From NCBI GenBank assembly GCA_024413875.1, contig JAKSVY010000020.1, positions 1 to 26,149 on the forward strand: a DNA stretch of 26,149 nucleotides, given 5' to 3'. The notes beneath the pieces were generated by a model. The model saw only the letters and a program-made list of their open reading frames with translations. It searched no databases and was not told where the DNA came from. The stretch is from Bacilli bacterium (GTDB lineage Bacteria > Bacillota_I > Bacilli_A > RFN20 > CAG-826). Numbering within the stretch: position 1 is the first letter of the stretch; each line of letters opens with the position of its first letter. Shown here piece after piece: positions 1 through 7,620 of the stretch. The position numbers were made by a program, and so were the translations under genes.

Positions 1-48
1 TACTAGACATATTTGAGGTAAATAGCGGCAAGTATTGAAGGCTGTCAA

Positions 49-71
49 AAAGAAAAGAGCAATCGCTCTTT
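49..71 (-). terminator. Intrinsic terminator of the pot operon
   Basis: On the minus strand a 7-bp stem (AAAGAGC, loop GATT, GCTCTTT) is followed by TCTTTTT. The stem overlaps the potD stop codon at 70-72. Bases 1-48 beyond it show nothing recognisable. Confidence 0.8.
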
Positions 72-1200
72 ATCTTCTGGTCTTAACATCATTAACAATA
101 TTGGTAATCTTTGTTAAATAGTTTTTATCAAAGTTTGTTAATGGGGTGCCTATATATGGTTTAGTCTCATCATCAATGATTGGATAATATTTTTCCATCG
201 CGTATGAACGAGCGTCACCATCACTAAGAATCTTTTCATATGTTGATTTTAAAGGTGTACAGTATCCGACTACTGAAGCATTTTCATAAGCATTATCAGT
301 ATCGAGGAAATAGTTCATAAAGTCATAAGCTAAATCAACGTGACGAGCATTCTTTGTTAAAACAAAGTTATCCATAAATGCAATGGTGTTTTTTGGGATA
401 TATACATCATATGTAATATCTTCTTTTTTAACACCATCTTCGATATCTTGATAAAACATATCTAAGAAATCACCAGTATACATATAGGCAACATCAAGGT
501 CACCTTTTTGAACCTGTTTCTTTAAATCATCAGTTCCCCATTGATCAAAGTGAGCGTTGCTTAAGTCTTTTTCAACAATTTTTAAGTATTCATCACCTTC
601 AAGATTTGGTGAGAAGTTTTCTTTAAATAAACATGCCGCGTAGCTATTTCTTGGAACGTTATACATTCCTGTGCGAGTGCCACTAGGAAGTTTTGATTTA
701 TCAAAATAGGCATCCCAGCCATCTTTTTCTAAAGCTTCCTTTAATCCGACTTTATTGTTGTTATACATTAATCCAAATGTGCCCCAGAAATATGGAATTA
801 AATATTCTTTAATATCTTCAAAGCCATAGTTATTAATGAACTCAGTTTCAATACCTAAAACACCTGGAAGGAAGTTATTTTCATCATAGTTAGATAGTCT
901 TGATGTATCTATTTTTTGAATTAAGTTAGCTTCTTTCATCTTCTTAACCATGTAATCAGATGGAACGACTAAATCATATACAGTTGTGCCACTTTTAACC
1001 TTTGAATAGAAAAGTTCATTTGAATCAGCGATAGACACTACTACTTCACAGTTATATTCTTTTTCAAAATTTGCAACAACTTCATCATTAATGTATTCAC
1101 CCCAGTTAAGTAAAAGAAGTTGTCTTCTACTTCCACATCCGGCAAGAGTTGAACAAAGAACAGGTAAAGTTAATAAAGACACAAATCTACTTCTTTGCAT
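70..1200 (-). CDS. potD: Spermidine/putrescine ABC transporter substrate-binding lipoprotein PotD
   Basis: This is the extracellular, lipid-anchored polyamine receptor that delivers spermidine or putrescine to the PotABC importer. The start at 1200 (376 aa) was chosen over the upstream ATG at 1236 because AAGAGGT lies just upstream and because it gives a clean lipoprotein signal: Arg-containing n-region, hydrophobic core and lipobox L-A-G-C with Cys22. The mature protein opens with NWGEY, close to NWTEY of E. coli PotD, followed by a PotD-like SNELFYSKVKSG and YDLVVPSDYMVKKM. The length fits the family. It is the last gene of potA-B-C-D and its start overlaps the potC stop by 14 bp, so translation is probably coupled. 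The exact polyamine preference cannot be read from the sequence. Confidence 0.95.
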   Translation of the reverse strand: MQRSRFVSLLTLPVLCSTLAGCGSRRQLLLLNWGEYINDEVVANFEKEYNCEVVVSIADSNELFYSKVKSGTTVYDLVVPSDYMVKKMKEANLIQKIDTSRLSNYDENNFLPGVLGIETEFINNYGFEDIKEYLIPYFWGTFGLMYNNNKVGLKEALEKDGWDAYFDKSKLPSGTRTGMYNVPRNSYAACLFKENFSPNLEGDEYLKIVEKDLSNAHFDQWGTDDLKKQVQKGDLDVAYMYTGDFLDMFYQDIEDGVKKEDITYDVYIPKNTIAFMDNFVLTKNARHVDLAYDFMNYFLDTDNAYENASVVGYCTPLKSTYEKILSDGDARSYAMEKYYPIIDDETKPYIGTPLTNFDKNYLTKITNIVNDVKTRR

Positions 1201-2047
1201 GTTTTTTACCTCTTGGTTTAATGAAGTTAAGTGCAATCACTGCTAGTGCGCTTACTAAAGTAACAATAGTTGAGAAAGCATATGCGCTTGGAGAAAGGGA
1301 CTTTCTTCCAATTGAGCTATATACCCAGATTGAGAATGTATCAAATCCATTACCAGTTGTGTAATAAGAAATGACAAAGTCATCAAATGACATAGTGAAC
1401 GCTAAAACCATTCCTGAGAAGATACCACCAACAATTGACGGAATGATAACTTTTAATAATGACTTAAATGGTTTAACACCTAAATCAAGACTTGCTTCAA
1501 ACATATTTGGATCAAGTTCTTTAAGTTTAGGAAGAACACTTAAGATAACATATGGGAATGTAAAGAATACATGAGCGATGATTAATGTTGGTAAACCAAA
1601 GATATATGGGAAGAGTTTAACAACAAAGCTAAAGACAAGCATTAAGCCAACACCTGTAACAATATCAGCATTTAATAATGGAATGTTATTTAATAGCATC
1701 ATAACCTTTTGATGCTTTTTAGATAATGAATAAATACCTACTGCAATAAATGTTCCAAGCACAACTGAAATAAGTGTTGCTGCAATTGAAACAAGGAATG
1801 TATTTTTAATAGCGTTCCATAATGAACGTTTAGCAGCGATATTTAAATACCAATTAAAGGTAAATCCGGTAAATTCATTAGGGTTAACAGATTTATTAAC
1901 TGATTGAAGAAGAATGATAAAGATTGAAAGATATAAAAGTGCGATCGTTGAAATAGCGATTACATACTTCATAATCTTCCAAATTGTTTTGGCTACTTTA
2001 TGTTCTTTGTAGCCGAAATCTTCAATCTTTGCAACTTCGTATTCCAT
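1187..2047 (-). CDS. potC: Spermidine/putrescine ABC transporter permease PotC
   Basis: One of two integral membrane subunits of the polyamine importer. The 286-aa protein has a basic N-terminus, a first membrane segment at about residues 27-50 and five further hydrophobic segments. The EAA loop, where the ATPase docks, is visible as EASLDLGVKPFKSLLKVIIPSI in two adjoining parts near residues 184-205. The family-typical SFDDFVISYYTTG follows. The start lies one base after the potB TAG stop, with GGAG about 15 nt upstream inside potB, which indicates translational coupling. It ends in TAG inside the potD start region. Identification as PotC rather than PotB rests on gene order and the FDDFVISYY motif. 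Confidence 0.93.
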   Translation of the reverse strand: MEYEVAKIEDFGYKEHKVAKTIWKIMKYVIAISTIALLYLSIFIILLQSVNKSVNPNEFTGFTFNWYLNIAAKRSLWNAIKNTFLVSIAATLISVVLGTFIAVGIYSLSKKHQKVMMLLNNIPLLNADIVTGVGLMLVFSFVVKLFPYIFGLPTLIIAHVFFTFPYVILSVLPKLKELDPNMFEASLDLGVKPFKSLLKVIIPSIVGGIFSGMVLAFTMSFDDFVISYYTTGNGFDTFSIWVYSSIGRKSLSPSAYAFSTIVTLVSALAVIALNFIKPRGKKHAKK

Positions 2048-2048
2048 A

Positions 2049-2885
2049 CTACACTAATAAGTCTCCATCTTTATCAAGCTTTGTTGCGATAACAATGCTT
2101 GCCATAATAACAATTAAAACTAGGATCGCTAGAAGCGAACCAGCGTTATAATCCATATTGCTATATAATTGGTCGATAACGTTACCAATAAGCACTACTT
2201 TTCCTTGTCCAAGGATTTCTGGAATAGCAAACCCAGACATACATGGAAGGAAAACCATGATTGAACCTGTAACAATACCTTTAAAAGATAATGGGAAAAC
2301 AACTTTCCAGAATGTTTTAAATTCTGTTAAGCCTAAATCTAAACTTGCTTCTTCTAAAGAGTATTCAATTTTTTCTAAAGCAGTATAGATTGTAAGAATC
2401 ATAAATGGACAATATGTTGACACTAAACCAAGGATGATTGCTAGTGGAGTGCCGCTTAATTGAACACCAGTAACATTAATGCCAATATAACCCATAAAAC
2501 TTGTAATGATATTATGTGGTTCCATAATTGATTTTAAAGCGTTAATTCTTAATAAGATATTTGACCACATTGGAAGAATTAACAAAGTTAAAACTAAAAA
2601 TCTGTTCTTTAAATGACTTCTAAAAATCATGTATGCGACTACATAGCCAATAAAGGCACTGATAACAGTTGTAATACTTGCGTATAGTAATGAGTTTAGA
2701 ATCGCTAAAAGAACACTTGAATAAGTTAATTGTTTAAATGAGATTAATGAAAGACTAGAACTAGCAAAATCTACACCTTCACCATCAAGGAAAATAAGCA
2801 CCAACATAATAAGCATTGGTACGATGGCAAGGACAATAAGCCAAACTAAATAAGGAAGAGATAACTTCTTAAAATACTTATTCAT
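2049..2885 (-). CDS. potB: Spermidine/putrescine ABC transporter permease PotB
   Basis: Second integral membrane subunit of the polyamine importer, 278 aa, with about six hydrophobic segments. The first is at residues 12-33. The EAA coupling loop reads EEASLDLGLTEFKTFWKVVFP, close to residues 178-198, followed by a conserved pore-side segment with FLPCMSGFAIPEILG, typical of PotB. The start codon overlaps the end of potA by 8 bp and has no strong Shine-Dalgarno of its own, so translation likely depends on ribosomes finishing potA. It pairs with PotC to form the channel. Confidence 0.93.
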   Translation of the reverse strand: MNKYFKKLSLPYLVWLIVLAIVPMLIMLVLIFLDGEGVDFASSSLSLISFKQLTYSSVLLAILNSLLYASITTVISAFIGYVVAYMIFRSHLKNRFLVLTLLILPMWSNILLRINALKSIMEPHNIITSFMGYIGINVTGVQLSGTPLAIILGLVSTYCPFMILTIYTALEKIEYSLEEASLDLGLTEFKTFWKVVFPLSFKGIVTGSIMVFLPCMSGFAIPEILGQGKVVLIGNVIDQLYSNMDYNAGSLLAILVLIVIMASIVIATKLDKDGDLLV

Positions 2886-4041
2886 TGTCGTAAATCTTCA
2901 TTAAAGAGATTTCATATGGGTCAACGTGTAATCCAATTGTGTCCCCTACTTTTTGTTCTACATAAGCATGGATAACAATTTCTTTACCATTTAAATCAGT
3001 ACAGATTTCATAGAATGTACCTTTAAAGATACAAGATGTGACTTTTACTCTAAATTGAGCTTTGCTTAAAGGTACGATATCCCAGTCTTCTGGGCGGATA
3101 CAAATATCGATATCTTCACCGTTTCTAAATGTATAGTTAACACATTTAATGTTAACACCTTCAAAACCGATGACATCTTTTCTGATATATTTACCAACAA
3201 ACATATTGGTTTCACCAATAAAGTTAGCGACAAATCTATTCTTTGGTTCATTATAAATTTCTTTAGGTGTGCCAAGTTGTTGGATAATTCCATCATTCAT
3301 AACACAAATTCTATCTGACATTGTCATAGCTTCTTCTTGGTCATGGGTAACAAAGATAAAGGTAATACCTAATTTACGTTGCATTTCTTTTAATTCGTAA
3401 TGCATGTTTTGTCTAAGTTTAAGATCAAGCGCGCTTAAAGGTTCGTCAAGTAAAAGGATTTTAGGTTTATTGATAATTGCACGAGCAATACCGACACGTT
3501 GCATTTGACCACCTGAAAGTTGGTTAATCTTACGCGATTCGTATCCTTTTAAGTTAACAAGTTCTAACGCTCTTTCAGCGTCTTCATAAATATGTTTCTT
3601 AATTAACTTTTTGATTTCACGCTTTGTAGGATCTTTTTGGCTAGGAATTTTTCTTGTATTTAATGCTTCATTTTTAAGGTTTTCTTCACCATATAAAAGA
3701 AGGAGTCTATCATAGCTAGAATTCTTTAAACCGAAAACAACGTTTTCAAGAACGTTTAAATGAGGGAATAAAGCATATCTTTGGAAGACTGTATTAATAG
3801 GACGAGCGTATGCAGGTATATTATTAATAATTTTATTATTTAAAATGATGTCACCTTCATCTGGAGACTCAAAACCACCAATCATACGGAGTGTAGTTGT
3901 TTTACCACATCCTGATGGACCTAAAAGAGTGAGAAATTCGTTCTCGTAAATCTGTAAAGATAAGTCGTCAACAACGGCTTTCGCGTCTTCGTAACTCTTC
4001 GAAATATGTGAAAGTTCAATGATTACTTTTTTATCATCCAT
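2878..4041 (-). CDS. potA: Spermidine/putrescine ABC transporter ATPase PotA, with a long helical-domain insertion
   Basis: This cytoplasmic ATPase drives the polyamine importer. The start at 4041 (387 aa) is preferred to 4101 because GAGGTAAG lies just upstream and the protein then begins like other PotA proteins. Walker A GPSGCGKT is at 41-48, Q-loop Gln87 in FQRYALFPH, signature LSGGQ at 175-179, Walker B LLLDEP with Asp199-Glu200, and the switch His at 233. The C-terminal part is the regulatory TOBE-like region. The distance from Q-loop to signature is about 36 residues longer than in E. coli PotA. The extra, strongly basic segment lies at about 108-148. As I recall, mycoplasma PotA proteins also carry extra sequence here. 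First gene of the operon. Confidence 0.95.
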   Translation of the reverse strand: MDDKKVIIELSHISKSYEDAKAVVDDLSLQIYENEFLTLLGPSGCGKTTTLRMIGGFESPDEGDIILNNKIINNIPAYARPINTVFQRYALFPHLNVLENVVFGLKNSSYDRLLLLYGEENLKNEALNTRKIPSQKDPTKREIKKLIKKHIYEDAERALELVNLKGYESRKINQLSGGQMQRVGIARAIINKPKILLLDEPLSALDLKLRQNMHYELKEMQRKLGITFIFVTHDQEEAMTMSDRICVMNDGIIQQLGTPKEIYNEPKNRFVANFIGETNMFVGKYIRKDVIGFEGVNIKCVNYTFRNGEDIDICIRPEDWDIVPLSKAQFRVKVTSCIFKGTFYEICTDLNGKEIVIHAYVEQKVGDTIGLHVDPYEISLMKIYDNE

Positions 4042-4073
4042 AAGCCTTACCTCTACTAATAAATGATGAATAG

Positions 4074-4101
4074 ATTTTAGACCCATTTTTTGAAAATACA
4101 A
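4074..4101 (-). promoter_or_regulatory. Putative sigma-A promoter of the pot operon
   Basis: On the minus strand a -35 box TTGTAT (4096-4101) and a -10 box TAAAAT (4074-4079) are separated by 16 bp. The predicted transcript would start near 4067 and carry a leader of about 25 nt with the potA GAGG site. Confidence 0.5.
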
Positions 4102-4138
4102 TAATTATTTTTTATATTTTTTTATTAGCAATTTTTCG

Positions 4139-4172
4139 TCAAAAAAAGTCCCAATTTTTTCGAGACTTTTTA
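4139..4172 (-). terminator. Intrinsic terminator of the uxuA-uxuB operon
   Basis: Minus-strand stem AAAAGTCTC / GGGACTTTT with a nine-base A-rich loop and one wobble pair, running into a T tract. It lies about 20 nt after the stop of the SDR gene and separates it from potA. Confidence 0.75.
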
Positions 4173-4192
4173 ATATAAATATTAAATACTTA

Positions 4193-5047
4193 TTAAACTC
4201 CTGAGTAAGATGAGAAACCACCATCAATTGGGAGAACAACACCTGTAATGAATCCGGCTGCTTCATCTGAGAGCAAGAATAAAGTAGCACCAACTAATTC
4301 ATCAACTTCACCGAATCTTCCCATTGGTGTAGCAGCAATAATTTTACCTGTTCTTGCGGTTGGAGTTCCATCAGGATTCCATAATAATGCTTTGTTTTGC
4401 GCAGTTGAGAAGAATCCTGGTGCGATAGCGTTAACTCTGATACCAACTTTTGAGAAGTGAACAGCTAACCATTGAGTGAAATTTGAAATAGCTGCCTTAG
4501 CACCAGAATATGCTGGAATCTTTGTTAATGGAGTAAATGCGTTCATTGAAGAAATATTAAGAACATTGCATCCTTTTCTACCAACCATGTCTTTAGCGAA
4601 TTCTTGTGTTGGAAGTAAAGTTCCAAGGAAGTTAAGGTTAAAGACGAATGAAACACCTGATTCATCTAAATCAAAGAATGACTTTGTTTCTTCATCAAGA
4701 TCATCACCAAGTTCAAAATATTCTTTTGTTGTTGATGCTTTTGGATTGTTACCACCTGCACCATTAACAAGGATATCGGTCTTACCGAAATCTTTTGCAA
4801 CGAGTTCGTGACATGTTTTTAAGCTTTCTTTGTTAAGAACGTTAGCTTCATAAGCTTTAGCAACACCACCATCGCTAACAATTTCATCTGCCCATTTTTG
4901 AGCAGCATCTTTGTTTAAGTCAAGTAATGCAACCTTAGCACCTGCTGATGCACATGCTTTTGCTAAGCAAGAGCAGATAACACCACCAGCACCTGTAATA
5001 ACAACAACTTTATCTTTTAAATCTTTAACTTGTAATGGTAAGTTCAT
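4193..5047 (-). CDS. uxuB: D-mannonate oxidoreductase (fructuronate reductase), short-chain dehydrogenase type
   Basis: Expected to interconvert D-fructuronate and D-mannonate with NAD(H), the step before mannonate dehydration. The 284-aa protein is a classical SDR: nucleotide-binding TGAGGVICS at about 18-26, NGAGG in mid-domain, the catalytic serine in NISSMN and YSGAK with Tyr180 and Lys184. The cofactor loop ends VIC rather than the common GIG. That matches my memory of the SDR-type UxuB of Bacillus subtilis (YjmF), which is unrelated to the long-chain UxuB of E. coli. It starts two bases after the uxuA stop with AAAGGAG inside the uxuA end, so the two genes form an operon. Another sugar-acid SDR activity is possible, but the uxuA partnership argues strongly for this one. 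Confidence 0.87.
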   Translation of the reverse strand: MNLPLQVKDLKDKVVVITGAGGVICSCLAKACASAGAKVALLDLNKDAAQKWADEIVSDGGVAKAYEANVLNKESLKTCHELVAKDFGKTDILVNGAGGNNPKASTTKEYFELGDDLDEETKSFFDLDESGVSFVFNLNFLGTLLPTQEFAKDMVGRKGCNVLNISSMNAFTPLTKIPAYSGAKAAISNFTQWLAVHFSKVGIRVNAIAPGFFSTAQNKALLWNPDGTPTARTGKIIAATPMGRFGEVDELVGATLFLLSDEAAGFITGVVLPIDGGFSSYSGV

Positions 5048-5049
5048 AA

Positions 5050-6084
5050 TTATTTTTTCTCCTTTTCGATTGCTTCGAATAATCCGTTTAAGTATGCTGC
5101 ACCTAAAGCTCTATCAAATAAGCCATATCCAGGTTTAGCATCTTCGCCCCAAATATTTCTACCATGGTCTGGTCTAAGATATCCTTCAAAGCCATTTTCA
5201 ATTAATGCTTTTGTAATAGCATAGACATCAACATTACCACAGCTTGTTTGGTGACCGTTTTCATAGAAGTCTGTATCGTTAACAAACTTTAATTGTCTAA
5301 GGTGAGCGAAATATGTACGCTTTGCGTACTTAGCAGCCATCTTAGGTAAATCGTTAAATCTACCAGCACCTAAGCTACCTGTACAGAATGTAATACCATT
5401 ATGCATATTTGGAACAGCTTCAAACATTCTATCGTAGTCTTCTTCTTTTCCAACGATACGTGGTAAATCAAAGATATCCCATGGTGGATCATCTGGGTGA
5501 ATTGCCATATTGATGCCTGCTTCATCACATGCTGGCATAATAGCGTTTAAGAAGTATACGAGGTTATCGAATAATTGTTCGTGACTCATTCCTTCATATT
5601 CTTTAAGAAGACCATTGAGTTCTTCTGGAGTATAACTTTCATCCCATCCTGGAAGTCTTAAGTTATGCTTATCAAGTTTATTGAAGTCTGCTTCACTATA
5701 AGAAAGTGATGTCGCACCATTTTCGTGCTTATAGTAAAGGTTTGTTCTAAACCAGTCAAAGACTGGCATGAAGTTATAACAAATACATTTAACTCCATAT
5801 TTACCTAATAAAAGAATATTCTTTTTGTAGTTTTCAATATATTTATCTCTAGTTGGTTTACCAAGCTTAATATCTTCGTGAACTGGAACTGATTCAATAA
5901 CTTCCATTTCAAGGCCAGCTTCATCACATAATTCTTTTAATCTTTTAACAGAAGCTTCTGGCCAAGCTTCACCAACTGGGACGTCGTAAACAGCGGTTAC
6001 AACACCACTCATATTTGGAATTTGTTTAATGTAGTTTAGAGGGATACAATCTTTTTCCCCATACCATCTAAAAGTTAATTTCAT
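5050..6084 (-). CDS. uxuA: Mannonate dehydratase
   Basis: Dehydrates D-mannonate to 2-keto-3-deoxy-D-gluconate (KDG) in the cytoplasm; the family uses a divalent metal, usually Mn2+ or Fe2+. The 344-aa sequence opens with MKLTFRWYG and contains the family hallmarks CYNFMPVFDW, AIHPDDPPW, a Cys/Gly-rich ITFCTGSLGAG, and RPDHGRNIWGE with GYGLFDRALG near the C-terminus. It closely resembles the B. subtilis type and is somewhat shorter than E. coli UxuA. The start is supported by AAAGGAG seven bases upstream. It is divergent from the AraC-family regulator and co-transcribed with the SDR gene downstream. Confidence 0.96.
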   Translation of the reverse strand: MKLTFRWYGEKDCIPLNYIKQIPNMSGVVTAVYDVPVGEAWPEASVKRLKELCDEAGLEMEVIESVPVHEDIKLGKPTRDKYIENYKKNILLLGKYGVKCICYNFMPVFDWFRTNLYYKHENGATSLSYSEADFNKLDKHNLRLPGWDESYTPEELNGLLKEYEGMSHEQLFDNLVYFLNAIMPACDEAGINMAIHPDDPPWDIFDLPRIVGKEEDYDRMFEAVPNMHNGITFCTGSLGAGRFNDLPKMAAKYAKRTYFAHLRQLKFVNDTDFYENGHQTSCGNVDVYAITKALIENGFEGYLRPDHGRNIWGEDAKPGYGLFDRALGAAYLNGLFEAIEKEKK

Positions 6085-6113
6085 AGGAAACTCCTTTGTT
6101 ATTTGTTGTTTTA

Positions 6114-6119
6114 ATTATA
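6114..6119 (-). promoter_or_regulatory. Putative -10 box of the uxuA promoter
   Basis: A perfect TATAAT on the minus strand, predicted to start transcription near 6107 and give a ~23-nt leader with the AAAGGAG site. No good -35 box lies at 16-18 bp, which would fit a promoter that needs an activator such as the adjacent AraC-family protein. Confidence 0.45.
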
Positions 6120-6140
6120 TTTCATCTCAATAAAATAAGA

Positions 6141-6174
6141 ATTGCAATTTTTTTCGTGTTATATTGCACTTTTT
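6141..6174. promoter_or_regulatory. Candidate AraC-type operator: two direct repeats 22 bp apart
   Basis: ATTGCAATTTTT (6141-6152) and ATTGCACTTTTT (6163-6174) match at 11 of 12 bases, and the full 22-bp units match at 16 of 22. The 22-bp step is about two helical turns, the usual arrangement for AraC-family half-sites. The second copy overlaps the -35 box of the regulator gene, which would give autorepression. The pair lies upstream of the uxuA -10 box, where it could activate. Confidence 0.5.
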
Positions 6175-6191
6175 ACTTTTTGATGCATAAT
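6164..6191 (+). promoter_or_regulatory. Putative promoter of the AraC-family regulator gene
   Basis: A -35 box TTGCAC (6164-6169) and a -10 box CATAAT (6186-6191) are 16 bp apart. The -10 box ends six bases before the ATG at 6198, so the transcript would begin at or next to the start codon. Confidence 0.45.
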
Positions 6192-6197
6192 TATATT

Positions 6198-6953
6198 ATG
6201 TTTAGATTTAAAACTGATCGTATCGATTTCTCTCATAAGATAGATATTGCCTCTGAACCAAGTGAAGAATATGAAAAGCATATGCATATCTTTTGCGAGG
6301 TTCTTTACTTTGTAAAAGGTGATGTTGAATACACTGTTGAATCAGAAACTCATAAGTTACAAAAAGGGGATATTGTTTTAATCCCTGCTGGTAAATATCA
6401 CTTTGCTACTATTAACAAAGATGTCACTTATGAACGTTATGTTTTAAAAACCAATATTGATATTCTTCCACCACACTTAAAAGAAAGTTTATCAAAAGAT
6501 TCTTATTTCTTTACAAATACCGGAGTGTTCTCTCACCACTTTCAAAATCTAGATAACTATTATCAAGAATATGAAAGTGATGAACTTGAAACTATGTTTC
6601 TTTCTGAATTTGCTCAAATGATTATTAAAGTTTTACATAATCCTGTTCAAGAAAAGATTGAACATAATGAATTTATATCAAACTTGATCTCATACATTGA
6701 CGATAATATCCAATCTAAAATTACTCTTGATACATTAAGTAACCAATTCAACTTCTCAAAATCATATATCTCTAGTGAGTTTAAGAAACAAATGAAAACA
6801 CCTGTTATTCATTACATTAAGACAAAAAAGATAATTGCCGCGCATCAATTAATATTACAAGGTGTTAGTAAAACTAAGGTTGCAGAAATGTTTGGATTTG
6901 ATGAATATTCAACTTTTTATCGCGCATATACAAAAATTATTAATAATAACTAA
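6198..6953 (+). CDS. AraC-family transcriptional regulator of the uronate genes
   Basis: A 251-aa regulator with an N-terminal cupin sugar-sensing domain (HMHIFCEVLYFVKGD and KLQKGDIVLIPAGKYHF, about residues 27-75) and a C-terminal AraC/XylS DNA-binding domain from about residue 160. The domain has two helix-turn-helix units, LDTLSNQFNFSKSYIS and VAEMFGFDEYSTFYRAY. The open frame extends upstream to 6096, but those residues are hydrophobic and lie in the promoter region. The ATG at 6198 gives the normal family length. There is no Shine-Dalgarno before it, and a predicted -10 box ends six bases upstream, so the mRNA may be leaderless. Position between uxuAB and eda-kdgK implies a uronate or KDG ligand, which is inference. 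Confidence 0.85.
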   Translation: MFRFKTDRIDFSHKIDIASEPSEEYEKHMHIFCEVLYFVKGDVEYTVESETHKLQKGDIVLIPAGKYHFATINKDVTYERYVLKTNIDILPPHLKESLSKDSYFFTNTGVFSHHFQNLDNYYQEYESDELETMFLSEFAQMIIKVLHNPVQEKIEHNEFISNLISYIDDNIQSKITLDTLSNQFNFSKSYISSEFKKQMKTPVIHYIKTKKIIAAHQLILQGVSKTKVAEMFGFDEYSTFYRAYTKIINNN

Positions 6954-6984
6954 ACAAACAAAATTAAATGACTATAATATTGAA

Positions 6985-6997
6985 AGGTAGGTAGGTA
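6985..6997 (+). promoter_or_regulatory. Triplicated Shine-Dalgarno-like AGGT tract before eda
   Basis: AGGTAGGTAGGTA precedes the eda ATG at 7004. The last AGG is at a standard spacing of about eight bases, and two further copies lie 4 and 8 bases upstream, giving three alternative 16S-pairing registers. Confidence 0.5.
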
Positions 6998-7003
6998 AAA
7001 AAC

Positions 7004-7615
7004 ATGGAAGTATTAAATGTTGTAAAAGAAATTGGACTCGTTCCAGTAGTTGTCTTTAAGTCAACTGATGAAGTTGATAACGTTATGACAGCTTTAATTG
7101 AAGGTGATGTTAAGATTGCCGAAATCTGTTTTAGAACAGACTGCGCTGAAGAAGCAATTAAGATCGCTGCTAAAAAATATAGCGATGTCTTAGTTGGGGC
7201 TGGCACAGTTATTAATAAAGAACAATGTGAAGCTGCTATTAAAGCAGGTGCTAAATTCATTGTTTCACCAGGATTCTCTGATGGAGTTTATGAAGTATGT
7301 GTTAAAAACAATATTCCATATCTTCCAGGTGTTGTTACACCTACAGAAATTATGCATGCTTTAGATTTAGGTATTAAGGTAGTTAAGTTCTTCCCTGCTG
7401 GTGTCTTTGGAGGACTTAAGGCTATTAAGGCTTTAGGTGCTGCATTCCCACAAGTTAAGTTTATGCCTACAGGTGGAGTTGATAACTCTAACCTTAAAGA
7501 ATTTATCACTTGCGATAAGATTATTGCATGTGGAGGTTCTTGGTTACTTAAAGGCACTCACGAAGAAATCGTTAAAACATGTTTAGAAGCAAGAAAGATC
7601 GTTAAAGGAGAATAA
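7004..7615 (+). CDS. eda: KDPG/KHG aldolase (2-keto-3-deoxy-6-phosphogluconate aldolase)
   Basis: Cleaves KDPG to pyruvate and glyceraldehyde 3-phosphate, the last step of the hexuronate route. The 203-aa sequence is of family length. Catalytic Glu40 lies in EICFRT, where Arg44 and Thr45 belong to the phosphate/substrate site. GAGTVINKEQ and FIVSPGF follow, then VVKFFPAG with the Schiff-base Lys128 and finally FMPTGGVD for phosphate binding. Translation starts after a threefold AGGT run. The gene lies 50 bp after the regulator; a TATAAT at 6973-6978 may give it its own promoter. It is followed by kdgK after five bases, so the two are certainly co-transcribed. Confidence 0.95.
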   Translation: MEVLNVVKEIGLVPVVVFKSTDEVDNVMTALIEGDVKIAEICFRTDCAEEAIKIAAKKYSDVLVGAGTVINKEQCEAAIKAGAKFIVSPGFSDGVYEVCVKNNIPYLPGVVTPTEIMHALDLGIKVVKFFPAGVFGGLKAIKALGAAFPQVKFMPTGGVDNSNLKEFITCDKIIACGGSWLLKGTHEEIVKTCLEARKIVKGE

Positions 7616-7620
7616 TTAAT

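Noticed and set aside
4476..4811. 111-codon plus-strand frame opposite the SDR gene
   Set aside because: It lies wholly within the uxuB coding region on the other strand, with no recognisable domain or start signal.
6096..6197. N-terminal hydrophobic extension of the AraC-family regulator as a membrane anchor
   Set aside because: The stretch overlaps the predicted promoter and direct repeats, has no ribosome binding site, and the family protein is complete from 6198.
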